Source of the DNA: Centrapalus pauciflorus
Lineage: Eukaryota; Streptophyta; Magnoliopsida; Asterales; Asteraceae
NCBI GenBank assembly: GCA_020465985.1
Contig: JAANYP010002012.1
Span: 248,001 to 312,000 of the forward strand
DNA: 64,000 bases
Direction of reading: 5' to 3'
This document shows positions 29,388 to 40,807 of this stretch, piece by piece. The notes below the pieces were generated by a model. The model did no database searches and had not been told where the DNA came from. It worked only from the letters and a program-made list of their open reading frames with translations. A program made the position numbers and the translations under genes. Every line of letters starts with the position of its first letter. Within the stretch, counting starts at the first letter, position 1.

Positions 29388-32305
29388 CACTACAAAAAAA
29401 GAGCCATTTAGTGGCACACACATTTAGTGGCAAATAATTATGTGCCACTGTACTTTGTTTTTACTGGCAGAACTTAAGTGTCGTAAAATGTTTATAGGGA
29501 TTTGCTGGCATTTCATATATTTCTGTCATTATTATTGATGTATATAGTGATAGAAGTTTTCTTATGTCAATACACCTTGTTTAATTTTCTAATACTAAAA
29601 AAAAGAATGCCATCAAAAAAGTTGTTTTAAATTTTTTTAACAATCTCTTGCAAAAGCAAATATGGCGCTTTAAATTCCCCCCACCCAAAATCTTTTAACC
29701 TAGACGCCATCCTCGCTTGTCTCTTCCGGTTCGTCTCCTCCAAGTTGCTGTCTTCCATAGCTTCGTCTTGTTTCTCAAAATCGCTATCGTACGTCTTCCT
29801 TGTTCCTGGCATCGCTCTCATCAGGTATGTATAGTATTAAAATCGACTCTTCTTTTCATCAGGCTTCGGTCTCATCATTGGCACTTCATTCTTATTTTTG
29901 TTTATTTTGTTGCTTCTCGAAAAGTTGATTCCAATTATGTTTTCTGACTATAGTTTTGTTTATTATTTGATTTACCACGAAGTCAGCTTCGATTCTAGTT
30001 TTGAAGATTAAGTCAGCTTTGGTGGTTTCAAGGTTCTTATATGAATATGATGGAACAAAATTTGATGCATATTATGTGTTTGATGAAATGCCTATGAGAA
30101 TTTTATTTACTTTATGATGGTCTAGGTTGGTGTTTATAATAGGTACGTGATTATATAATGCCAGGTTTCATATTTTGGTAATATTGATTGTCATTACCAA
30201 GATAGTCTTGTGTTTGCTGAAAGATTAAGTTAAATGTATATAGAAATTCCCTAAATGTTTATTCTTCTCTGCAATATTTTCTATCTTTGCTGAAGTTTGA
30301 TTGTTTGAGTATGACTCCCTATTTAACTGTTTTTCCTAATGGTTGAATCTCCTGTATAATAAATTAATTTATATCTCAAGTAAAAATGAGGGCTAAAAGA
30401 GAATGACCTTATACTTACGTGAAAGTGAGAGTATAAAGCATGGGATTTGATGAGCAAATTATACACGTCAAGCTCACCAACCATAGCCATAAAAAGACAC
30501 TAGAAACATCTACCCAATTTCTCTAGAGTGTGTATTGGAAGACAGAGACCTGTGATACATCCCTCAGTTTGGTTGTTCAGTTGAACATAGTCCTTGTGAA
30601 AACCAACATAATTTATTGAAATTCAAGAGATAAATATTAATATGTTTGTACATAAATTCATCTAATAGGACAAACTCAAGTAATTGTATTAATTAAAATA
30701 AACATGATGAACAGTTCAAATTAAGTTAAATTACTTTAAAATTCTTAAAAAACACTAAATGTGTAATAACAATTATATAGTTGATAATGGATACATAACT
30801 TATTAAGTAATTCTAATTAGAGTCCTAATCTTATTAAAAAAAAAAAAAACAGCAGCAACACATATATATTTATATATACTAAGTGTGGGTGTTATGTCCA
30901 TGATCTGTGATGTAGGTGATCACCCTTTGATGACTGGAGGAAGGTTCCTATGAGCAAGAAGGAATACCTTTATTCAATCGTGAAGGTATTTGTATTTTTG
31001 AAAACAAATAAAATTTATTTTTTTATGACATTTAGTTACATTTTTTGAATCTTTGTTATCTATCTCATTTGTGGGAAAAGTTTTCTTTTGCTGAAACAAG
31101 TGAAATCAAGAAATGGATTTTATCTAAATGGGGAGAAAACTGAACACTTGGAGAAATATTGTAAAACACGAAATTATGATCCATCTCTTACAACTAATGA
31201 AATACTGGCTAGACAAGCAGACAATAGGGTGAATGGAGAGCAATTTAACGGTCTTGTTTCTCGTTGGATGACTCCACAATATCAGGTATGACCACCTTTA
31301 TGGTACAATCAATTTCTTAAAAACTGTAAGTCACCGATATATTTTTTGTTGTATAGGCATTATGTGAACAAAAAAGAAAAAGTCGTTCAAAAATGGAAGA
31401 ACCACATGTCACAGGACAAAATCTTTTGGAAGACTTCCATATGAGGAGGTAAATTGGAAATTTGTATTATTATTTGTAATAGGTATGATTCCTATTCACG
31501 TTTTACATGATATATATTTGAAAAGCATTCACATATATTTATTTGTTACTAATATACATTATTATTTATATTTTATCCACAGATATGTTTTTGAGAGTTC
31601 CCATGATGAAGTTGCGGTTGATTTGGTAATTAGTTGTGTTTGAAAAAAGTAGATAGATTTGATTCCATGATGTTTGGATCTTTTGTTTTGAATAGTGAAG
31701 ACTTTTGTTAAACGATGAGTGTATTTTCTACTTGAGTTAATGAAATTGATCTTATTATGTTTAATGGTTGAAAAGAATTTGTTTTATATTATATTGTGAG
31801 GTTGAAACTATATATAACTTTAAAAAGTGTCATGAAACAAAATTGAACTACACGTTAGTAAATTCTTATTCAATAACAAAATCCATGTGCCACAAATTCT
31901 CTTTTGTTTTGCGTGGCAAAAAATTATATGCGTTTGATCTGAGATGGGTTCATGCCAGGCTGGGTGCAGTGGCCAAGGCAAGATTTGATACCCATCATCT
32001 GCCACTAAATCTTAAATTGTGTGACAAAAGATTAGGTGTCACTAAAACTTCAAAGAAGTTCTGACACAAGTAGAAAGTGTCATTAGATCTTAAAAAGAGT
32101 ATACCGATACAAAAATAAAGTGTCACTAAATCTCGAAAGGACTGCATCAACACAACCTAGAAGTGTCACTAAAGCCTTTTAGTGGCGCCGTCCTTAGCGA
32201 CACTTTTTTTGTCTGCCACCGATTCCCAAAATGGTTTTTAGTGGCACTTCTTTAGATTTTAGCGGCACTTGTTGTGTGCCACTAAATGGCATATTTTTTG
32301 TAGTG
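29388..32305 (+). mobile_element. CACTA transposon, 2.9 kb, nested
   Basis: The left end CACTACAAAAAAAGAGCC and right end (reverse complement) CACTACAAAAAATATGCC share a terminal inverted repeat continuing into 'atttagtggcacaca'. A 3-bp duplication TTA flanks it (29385-29387, 32306-32308). Subterminal 'agtggcac' and 'gtgtcactaaa' motifs are dense at both ends (29400-29480, 31900-32290). Only a broken transposase C-terminal region remains, so it is non-autonomous. The GC-richer part 29690-29830 looks UTR-like on the + strand. Confidence 0.88.
30910..31452 (+). pseudogene. CACTA (Ptta/En/Spm-type) transposase remnant
   Basis: Exon-like pieces are separated by GT-AG introns. The clearest are 31150-31285 (ends RWMTPQYQ before GTATGACC) and 31357-31449 (begins ALCEQKRKSRSK, then EEPHVTG after GTATAG). 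The pattern 'N-x-EQ-x6-W-x-TP-x-YQ ... K-x-N/S-R ... HVTG' is what the plant transposase family 24 domain shows around its 'PHTTGSKSF' motif. Upstream pieces (DDWRKVPMSKKEYLYSIVK, near 30985) may belong to it. Stops and missing exons make it non-functional. Confidence 0.5.
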
Positions 32306-32931
32306 TTAGTACTTTATTAGGACAATTTTTAATCATTTTATAAGACACTAATTAAAGTTTGATTTGTTAGTGTTATTGAGACATTCACGAATGTCCCATA
32401 AGAAGCATCACTATATTTCTGTATTAGGACACATTTTTTTCATCCTCATACAACTAATGTAATGTTGGGTTTGTCCTGTAAAATCATCTCCTGGGACACA
32501 TGTTTTTAAAATTTAAATATAATATTAAAATAAACATATTATATGACATTATAAAGTGTTCTATATTATAATCTATTAGGACAGTATTAGTTTTGTATAA
32601 TTGCAATTATAGGACCATAAAATTTGTTCTTTAATTGTAACACTTGTTTGGATGTTTAAAATTATCTAATAACCTATTGTAACGTCTATATATAGGACAA
32701 ACTTACTAGTAGTCCTATCATATTAAAAGTCCTAACAAGTACTCTAGTAGGATGGTTATAGGCGTCCTAATAGGACAAGTTTTTTGTAGTGCCACCAGCT
32801 ATTGGACGTGACGTTTGGATTAGATGGATTTGTGGCCATTGTTATTGGATATATTTTGAAAATCCCATGCTAAAACCTGTACATATAAGTCAACTAAGCA
32901 ATATATATAAAAACTATAACATACATTGTAC

Positions 32932-33722
32932 TAGGGTGTGCAATATTTGGTCTGAACTCGAATAAACTGAAAACTAAACCTCAACGAGTTCAAGTAAAAT
33001 CAAACCGAACTAATAGACGATTTTCGGTTTGGTTTGGTTTCAAATTGAATTTTATAATATGGTTTTTGAATTGATGATCGGTTTTCCGTTTTCCAACTAA
33101 ACCAAACCGAAAACCGAAAATAATATACACTTTTAACAGTTTAATCACAGACATATCATGCTTCCTTTTCAAAGGTGCCGCTTCTCAATAGTCAAACCCT
33201 TAAATCTAGTCTTGGCTCAGGCTATGTGCTCTCACATTTGGCAACAACGGCTTTGGCTCTGTGATGTCTTGTCTTCTCTGACGAGGTCACTCTATTCTCC
33301 GCCGAGCTTCTCTCCGAAGAGGTAACTCTCTTCTCGAGTTCTTGGCTTATTCCGGTCTGCTACGGTTCTACCTCATTAGACCTTAGCCCTTTCTTATCCT
33401 CGGACGAGCTCACTTTCTTTTCCAAAGGCCTCTCTCCACTCCGACGACGAGACTGCTTGAGTTCTTGGATGATTCTCTTGCCACGATTAGCTGTGGTACC
33501 TCCTACATTCTCTCTTTTCCTAATTTTGTATGAAATGAAGGATGAACCCTAACATGATGAAGTGTTTAATTCTATCCCGGTTTTCTTGTTTTCGAACCAA
33601 ACCAAACCAAATTTGAAATCGGTTTTTGGTTTGGTTGGTCCAATTTGAAATCGGTTTAGTGTCCAAAAATTGACAAACCGAAAAAACCGAATAACCCAAA
33701 TACTGAACCGATGAACATCCTG
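32932..33722. mobile_element. Non-autonomous hAT-like element (791 bp)
   Basis: A perfect 8-bp target duplication CATTGTAC flanks it (32924-32931, 33723-33730). The imperfect terminal inverted repeats are TAGGGTGTGCA and (reverse complement) CAGGATGTTCA. Both ends have subterminal 'aaccgaaaaccg' and 'ggtttggttt' repeats. Eight-base duplications and A/GGGTG-type ends are hAT features. The centre (33170-33550) is GC-richer than its surroundings and pyrimidine-rich on the + strand, with no recognisable protein. Confidence 0.82.
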
Positions 33723-33940
33723 CATTGTACTAATCATTGGTTCATATTATCACATTCAACTGATAATGATGTCAAAACATTGTATCACAATACATACACA
33801 CTCTATATGAATACCAAAACACATAAATCCATATTTCTGTACCAGCCATTGGCAAAGTATTTTGTCATTCTTATAACAACATACGTCTCAGCCATATCAC
33901 AATATGCAACCCATTGTATCACGACACACTGATTGTTGCA

Positions 33941-34085
33941 AATAGGGGTGTTCAAACAAAACCGGAAAACCAAGAAACCGCGCCGGAACGCTTAAACCGC
34001 TTGATCCGAAACCGAAACATCACTGGGCGGTTTAGGTTTTCATTTTTAAAAAACCGTGGATAACCGAACCGAACCGATATATATT
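33941..34085. mobile_element. Truncated hAT-like end
   Basis: Begins TAGGGGTGTTCAAAC, followed by 'aaaccg' and 'aaccgaaccg' repeats as in the neighbouring hAT-like element. No second end was found. Confidence 0.45.
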
Positions 34086-34249
34086 AATTGCAAATCCGGA
34101 GTTGAATCAATTTTAGCAACGGAAAAAAGTGAAGTGGATTAAAAGGACAGGATAATATGCATTAACCTAAGCACTGAAAAAATGTTTATGTATATTTATG
34201 GCTACATGCATTCTTTCCCATTTTTAAGATCCGTACTACTCCTTAATAA

Positions 34250-34633
34250 CGACCAATATTAAAGCAGGGAAGGTTGATATCATCGATGATGACAAGTCAA
34301 TGGTGTATGATTTCCTAAAGTGTGAGAATTTACCGAAAAGATTATTATGATATTGTTACATGTAGAAACATGAGTGTGCAATCATATATTCAATGCAGAA
34401 AGAATGTTTTCAAAACTAATTGAAAACTACAAACCATGAACCATCCACAGGTTGATAGGTTGAAAAAATTATCGCATTCAAGAATGGAAATGAAATGGAC
34501 AACAAATGTGAATGGGTTTGACAACATAGCGTTCACCATGAGACATATGGAAACATTTAAAGGGGCTTGTGAACTTGAGAATGGATTGGAAGGATCAAAC
34601 ACAACAGGTGGTTGATTTGATAAGAAGATACAT
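34250..34633 (+). pseudogene. Ulp1 (C48) protease-like pseudogene, left part
   Basis: One stretch (34262-34335) encodes VDIIDDDKSMVYDF. Another (34434-34560) encodes a segment ending FDNIAFTMRHMETFKGA. In Ulp1-like cysteine proteases, which plant DNA transposons often carry, the comparable segment reads DCG-x-F-x-MRHMET. Here the catalytic Cys position is not a Cys, and a frameshift follows near 34565. The reading frame continues as QVVDLIRRYI across the LARD insertion site into 40718. It is probably part of an old MULE-like or other transposon. Confidence 0.5.
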
Positions 34634-35254
34634 TGTTTGAGCATATTTCCATCGGGAGCATCTTGCTGTAGGAGGTAGGCCGTTCCTTGTGATCCCAAGC
34701 CAAGAAATATTACTACAAACAACAAATAAACGTTAGAAGTGGACCTAGGGCTTGCGCCCCGGAATCCACCTCCGACGCTCAAGTCAGTATTTATACAATA
34801 ACAAATCCAAATATAAGTATAATAAAGAGAAATGAGGACGAGAACAGCATGTGGAAGGTAAGTTTCGCATGTGGAAGGTCGCTGCCGGGAAGGCAGCGTC
34901 AGACGGAGGTGAACTGCTCTATCATGTGGAAGGCAAACTGCAGTGGCATGTAGAACTCCAACTGCAGTGTCATAGGGAAGGTAAGCTGCAGTGGCATGCA
35001 GAGTTCCCCCTGCAATGACATCTAGAATGTAAAATGTTAATAGGGGAAAAGATGGTAAATGATGGAGTAGAGAGCACTTTCTCTCTCCTGTGTTCTCTCT
35101 CAATCGTTGGTTCCCAGCCAGAATTCCCTTAACCCTATTTACTTTACCCTTATTTATAGAACATGGGTTGGGCTTTTAGGGTTTTCTAGTCAATAGGGCC
35201 CAAAACTACATATTTATCAAGTTTGGCCCAGACTATAATCAGCCCATACAAACA
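34634..35254 (-). repeat. 3' LTR of the LARD (621 bp)
   Basis: Almost identical to 40091-40712. It contains a self-complementary 'gctgccgggaaggcagc' and repeated 'catgtggaagg' and 'ctgcagtggcatg' phrases. The ORF across it (34390-35103) is not a gene. Confidence 0.95.
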
Positions 35255-35266
35255 AGTCCCCCCAGT
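35255..35266 (-). other. LARD polypurine tract
   Basis: The minus strand reads ACTGGGGGGACT directly before the 3' LTR. Confidence 0.8.
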
Positions 35267-38234
35267 CCGAAGTGATTGACATTTTATCAATTATTCGGAC
35301 TGATCCAAGTTAGTTCTTACCTGATAACTTTGTTGATGTTGAAATAATGCTTGTCACTGTTTGAAACTTCACCAGTGTATCATTAGAGGGATGTTAGGAA
35401 TATTAATAATGGATGGTGGTAATCAATTTGGTATGTGTGTATCCACCTCTGTTCGGGAAGGCAATGACTCCTTATGAGAGTGCTCAATGAATATGGGGCA
35501 AACTTCTTATAAGGAATGCTTGAATAGATAAATGGGACAATCTCCTAATAGGGAGTACTTTGGGAAGTGCTCAAATGAGTATATGAGACAAACTTTTGAT
35601 GGAGGATGCTCCATAAGTGAGGAGAGCGAACTCCTGATGGAAGTTGCTTAACAAAAAGGGGAGTGGACTTCCTGATGGAAGGTTGCTTAATTAAAAGGGA
35701 GCAGACTTCCTAATGGTTATGGGTCATGCAATTGTAGATGGTTTAATCTTTTGAAAACAATGCATGTATTTCCTTGTTTAATATATGATTGTCATGATTT
35801 TGATTAGACAAGGGCTGGCCCATGCGGGTTATGCCTGAGATAGGTAGGAGGATGACATCCTGATGGATCATCCAAGGTTAGTGTCGACACGTTGTGGGGG
35901 GATTTATGGGTTCGACCCCCTTTCGTTTTCGAGCAAGTGATCCTGATGGATCAGATGCCGTTTATTGTATCCATCGCTTTGGGGGGATTAACTAATCCGG
36001 GCGATGTTGGTGGTACAAAAAATTGGATTTACAAGCATTAAAGCAAGTAGAAGTTAAATACAGTTTTACAAGAAAGAAAAGGGAATCTCTTCTTTTTCAT
36101 AATTGCTTGTTACATATTTATATATTCTTTTACATGTACTACTTTCTAAAGTTAGTAACATGCCAAGCTCTTGGCAAGCATTTTTCTGTCATTCGTACTG
36201 TGTATCATCTATATATAGGAACATAAATAATGAACTATTGTTCATTCTATCTTCAGAAAACAATAGAGTTACTTCGGAAGGGTACGTTCGAACAATGTTT
36301 GTTTTGTATTTCCCATGTCAAGTGGACAAAATATCTAAAACAATAAATTTAATTAACTTGTTACTTCAATACTGAGATTTCCTGACCGAATAGGTAAATA
36401 GAAATACGGGGTTTGCATCAAAGGTAGTCAATAAAGCACATTCGTTAAGCCTAACGATATGTGACATGCCATATCAAAAGAAGTCACTAAGTAACATCTG
36501 CATACTAGGCGTCAGGTGTGACATTTTGCCCCTAATACTTCTTTCATGACACAGGGATGATTGAATGTGTTACACAACTAACTCATTCGAAATATGTAAT
36601 ACGATGAAATAGGTATTCACAAATACAATTTTCATGTATCAAATTGAATGCATCAAGAAGGTTAACAATAATTTAAGCATTTTAAGGGCAATCATAGCCA
36701 TGCTGGCTAATGCCTAAGACATTATAGTAGCAGACATGCTAAATATACCAATTTTAAATATGATGATACATCACATAGGAGCGAATCACCAGTTATAATT
36801 TCAGATTGAAAAATAGCATAGAATTTACATATTGGAAGTATAATTAGTTTATAGCAGGCTTGGACCAAAGGAATGGTCCATAACTTTAAGTAAGGATAAT
36901 TAAAGGTACAATCATATCGTATGATATTATTAACATGTAATCAGAGGTATTTATAAGATTATCGCTATGGTTGGTGAAATGTATAGGTTGCAAATGTCAT
37001 ATATGGTATGATCAGTAGGCAATCAAAGGTATGATAGAATGCGGTCAGATGTATAATTAGGAGTACATTCGAATGTGATGAATGACATGGAAGGAAATTA
37101 ATTATTTATGATAAAGTAGTAAACCGAAAAGAAGCTAAATACCGGTTGGAAAGTCGTAAGTCAAGAGGAACTGATCAGAAGGTGGGTAGATAAAATAAGT
37201 CAAAGAGGAGACTACATCATATGTGTAAGTTTATTACATCATTTTATTTGTAATAGTTACTATACTCCTTCTCCCCACTTTTTTTTTTTTAGAAAATTAA
37301 ATATTATTTCAATAAATGAAACGAATCACCCGATCGGAAGAGATACCTCTGAAATTGAAGACGATTAATGAAGTGTGAAGAACCAATGGTTCTAATTTGT
37401 TAAAACATAATTTTGATATGAAAAATTAGGTAAAACGATTGGTTTGATAAAGTAACATGGAAGAATAACAACTATAGAGGAGAGCCATTAAAAATAGATG
37501 AAGATAATTTATACGACCCGTGAGAAGGGTTGAAAGGTTCGTATCAGAAGGATATTACAGTCAGAAGACTTCTATGGAATGTTTCTTAGAGCTAGATTAC
37601 TAATGAAGTGCATAGACTCATATGTTTGTTCAGAATGAATGTTTGAAAAACACAAGAATTCAGAGGTTCATAAATAGTATAGAGGTTGAAAAGTTCAACT
37701 AGTGGGTATACAAGTCAAAAAGACATCTACTGGAAGTGTGAAGAATTCTCTTAGACTTAAGAAGTTCAAAAGTTGTGATACTTTTATCTAAAGATGAGAT
37801 ATTTTTGTTAAAAAGTAAAATACTTCTGTTAGAAGCTATAAAACTCCAACTATAAGACAGATCGATTTAGAGGCATAATGCTTCAGAAATTCCAAAAGAG
37901 TTCTAACCGGGGGCCGAAAGGTATGGGGATTCCAACTGGGGGTCGGGAGGTATAGTGGTTCGGAGGTTTCGACTAATGATAGCCAGAAATATTTCTTTCA
38001 TGAGACGAAAAGACTTTTATTGAAAGTCAGAAAACTTCTCTAAAAGGAGAAAAAGTTTATTGGAAGTTATAAAGATTCTTACGGAAAGTAAAAAATAGAC
38101 TGTTGGAGGTTCGAAACGTTTTTTCAGAAGGCAAAAGGGGCTATCGGAGGTTCGAAAACATCTAACATAGGACAGAAAAACTTATATTTAAAGTCAGAAA
38201 GCTCCTGCCATGAGGCAAAAAGTCTATCGGAAGG
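35267..38234. other. LARD interior without coding capacity
   Basis: No ORF longer than about 90 codons and no retroelement protein in any frame. Loosely repeated phrases such as 'gcttcctgatgg' (35600-35720) and 'cagaaaacttc' (37550-38200) suggest the interior was built from eroded short repeats. Confidence 0.6.
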
Positions 38235-39110
38235 CTTGCCAGAAGGTAAAATGGCTTAACGGAAGTCTGGAAACATCTAACAGATGGTAGAAAAACTTAT
38301 ATCAAAGGCCAGAAGGAATCTGCCACGAGGCAAAAAGTCAACGGGAATTCCCCGAGGCTTTTTCAGAAGGTGAAATGACTTAACGGAAGTCTGGAAACAT
38401 CTAACAGATGGTAGAAAAACTTATATCAAAAGCCAGAAGGAACCTGCCACGAGGCAAAAAGTCAGCGGGAATTCCCCGCGGCTTTTTCAGAAGGTGAAGT
38501 CTGGAAACATCTTACAGATGGTAGAAAAACTTATATCAGAAGCCAGAAGGAACCTGCCACGAGGCAAAAAGTCAGCGGGAATTCCCCGCGGCTTTTTCAG
38601 AAGGTGAAATGGCTTAAGGGAAGTCTGGAAACATCTTACAGATGGTAAAAACTTATATCAAAAGCCAGAAGGAACCTGCCACGAGGCAAAAAGTCAGCGG
38701 GAATTCCCCGCGGCTTTTTCAGAAGGTGAAATGGCTTAAGGGAAGTCTGGAAACATCTTACAGATGGTAGAAAAACTTATATCAAAAGCCAGAAGGAACC
38801 TGCCACGAGGCAAAAAGTCAGCGGGAATTCCCCGCGGCTTTTTCAGAAGGTGAAATGGCTTAAGGGAAGTCTGGAAACATCTAACAGATGGTAGAAAAAC
38901 TTATATCAAAAGCCAGAAGGAACCTGCCACGAGGCAAAAAGTCAACGGGAATTCCCCGCGGCTTTTTCAGAAGGTGAAATGGCTTAAGGGAAGTCTGGAA
39001 ACATCTAACAGATGGTAGAAAAACTTATATCAAAAGCCAGAAGGAACCTGCCACGAGGCAAAAAGTCAACGGGAATTCCCCGAGGCTTTGCTGGAGAGTA
39101 AAATGGTCTT
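38235..39110. repeat. 124-bp tandem repeat, 7 copies, in the LARD
   Basis: The landmark GAATTCCCC occurs at 38345, 38469, 38579, 38701, 38825, 38949 and 39073. Spacings are 124, 110, 122, 124, 124 and 124. The 110-bp unit lacks the 'aaatggcttaaggg' part. Each unit holds the near-palindrome GCGGGAATTCCCCGC or a variant. A less exact copy precedes the array at about 38130. Confidence 0.95.
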
Positions 39111-39354
39111 TCAGAGGTCCAAATATCTCTAGCGAAAGGCAGAACATGCCTATTGGAGGTTAGAAAGCCTCCCTGCCAGAAAGACTCGATACGTTTCCTC
39201 TAGTAAAAAATATGGGGTATGTACCCTAATTTTGGCTTTATTTAAAAATGTGGCAAAAGCCAGAAGGAACCTGTCACTTGTACCGTTTTGTGCCAAAAGT
39301 TGTGAAGAAGTAGTTTTGTCTTTTTATGTTGTCCAATCAAAGTCCACCTACACA

Positions 39355-39665
39355 ACTTTTTCTTTTGTCTTTAATGAAACAAGACAAGATAGCCAAAAAG
39401 GGGTATAAAAGCAAATCAATTTTTTCTTTTTCCAGTAAAAGACATATTGTCTTTTTTCTATTGAAACAATACAAGATAGTCAAAAAAGGAGGATAAAGAC
39501 AAATCAACTTTTTCTTTTTTCAGTAAAAGACATATTGTCTTTTTTCTATTGAAACAAGACAAGATAGTTAAAAAAAGAGGATAAAGACAAATCAACTTTT
39601 TCTTTTTTCAGTAAAAGACATATTGTCTTTTTTCTATTGAAACAAGACAAGATAGTTAAAAAAAA
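39355..39665. repeat. 88-bp tandem repeat, about 3 copies, in the LARD
   Basis: The phrase 'gacatattgtctttttt' recurs at 39441, 39529 and 39617, exactly 88 bp apart. The unit also contains 'caagacaagatag' and 'aaatcaactttttc'. Confidence 0.9.
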
Positions 39666-40070
39666 GGGTTAGGGATCTTTTTTCTTTCTTCTTTTTTTTT
39701 TTGTAGATAAAAGAAAAATCTATTATAGAGTCAATATCAACTGGTTTGATGTAACCATAAAGTAATGTTTAATATTTATAAAATGAAAAATGGTTTAACA
39801 ACACAATGAAGTTAAGAACTCAAGAACAAATTAACTGAGTTAACTTAATGGGGGCATTATAACTCGGTTCACATTAATTTTCTAGCACAAATAATGAAAG
39901 AAAATGTGATTCTTTTATGTCTCGTTCCATTTGAAAAGTAATCCCATGAAGATAAGAACCCATTCAAGAGGGGTATTTCATAAATACATAACGGTATGGG
40001 GATCGAGACTTAAAACCTGGAATCGAATTAAGATGAAGAAGGTAATGGAACACGATAGATTATTGCGTCG

Positions 40071-40088
40071 GTCCCACGGATGGCGCCA
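40071..40088 (-). other. LARD primer-binding site
   Basis: The minus strand reads TGGCGCCATCCGTGGGAC, 2 nt inside the 5' LTR. TGGCGCC is a tRNA CCA-end complement used by several Gypsy lineages, unlike the Met-type sites of the other elements here. Confidence 0.75.
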
Positions 40089-40090
40089 TT

Positions 40091-40712
40091 TGTTTGAGCA
40101 TATTTCCATCGGGAGCATCTTGCTGTAGGAGGTAGGCCGTTCCTTGTGATCCCAAGCCAAGAAATATTACTACAAACAACAAATAAACGTTAGAAGTGGA
40201 CCTAGGGCTTGTGCCCCGGAATCCACCTCCGACGCTCAAGTCAGTATTTATACAATAACAAATCCAAATATAAGTATAATAAAGAGAAATGAGGACGAGA
40301 ACAGCATGTGGAAGGTAAGTTTCGCATGTGGAAGGTCGCTGCCGGGAAGGCAGCGTCAGACGGAGGTGAACTGCTCTATCATGTGGAAGGCAAACTGCAG
40401 TGGCATGTAGAACTCCAACTGCAGTGTCATAGGGAAGGTAAGCTGCAGTGGCATGCAGAGTTCCCCCTGCAATGACATCTAGAAGGTAAAATGTTAATAG
40501 GGGAAGAAGATGGTAAATGATGGAGTAGAGAGCACTTTCTCTCTCATGTGTTCTCTCTCAATCGTTGGTTCCCAGCCAGAATTCCCTTAACCCTATTTAC
40601 TTTACCCTTATTTATAGAATATGGGTTGGGCTTTTAGGGTTTTCTAGTCAATAGGGCCCAAAACTACATATTTATCAAGTTTGGCCAAGACTATAATCAG
40701 CCCATACAAACA
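40091..40712 (-). repeat. 5' LTR of the LARD (622 bp)
   Basis: Pairs with 34634-35254 and is followed by TACAT. Confidence 0.95.
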
Positions 40713-40800
40713 TACATCACTAAGATTTTAATGTCATATGGTAATTGGTTCACATTGTGCACAACCTATAACTTGTTCACAAAAGATCTTGGTCTATATA
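40713..40800 (+). pseudogene. Ulp1-like pseudogene, right part
   Basis: After the second TACAT the frame from 34600-34633 continues (TKILMSYGNWF), in line with the C-terminal helix of Ulp1-like proteins of plant transposons. It ends in decayed AT-rich sequence. Confidence 0.4.
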
Positions 40801-40807
40801 TATATAT

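Larger units (their letters stand above)
29190..32789. mobile_element. Outer CACTA-like element, left end unresolved
   Basis: The right end reads TTTTTTGTAGTG (to 32789), i.e. CACTACAAAAAAC on the other strand. Repeated 'aggac' and 'gtcct' subterminal motifs occur at 29205-29330 and 32310-32780. The matching left terminus was not found and may be deleted. It is split by the element 29388-32305. Confidence 0.55.
34634..40712 (-). mobile_element. LARD-type LTR element without ORFs (6.1 kb)
   Basis: LTRs 34634-35254 and 40091-40712 begin TGTTTGAGCA, end ATACAAACA and differ by only about five substitutions and one base of length. The target duplication TACAT flanks it (34629-34633, 40713-40717). 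A primer site TGGCGCC next to the right LTR and a polypurine tract next to the left LTR set the orientation. The 4.8-kb interior has no gag or pol; it holds a 124-bp tandem array and an 88-bp tandem array. Such large retrotransposon derivatives are mobilised by proteins of autonomous Gypsy elements. Confidence 0.92.

Noticed and set aside
29627..29821. 64-codon minus-strand ORF in the nested CACTA
   Set aside because: No family similarity. The region looks like a CT-rich 5' UTR on the + strand, the strand of the transposase remnant.
34390..35103. Long minus-strand ORF (237 codons)
   Set aside because: It lies mostly in the LARD LTR and is read against the Ulp1-like remnant. The same LTR at the other end is not coding, and composition is atypical.
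38235..39110. CRISPR-like regular repeats
   Set aside because: Units are contiguous 124-bp tandem copies without spacers, in plant DNA inside an LTR element.
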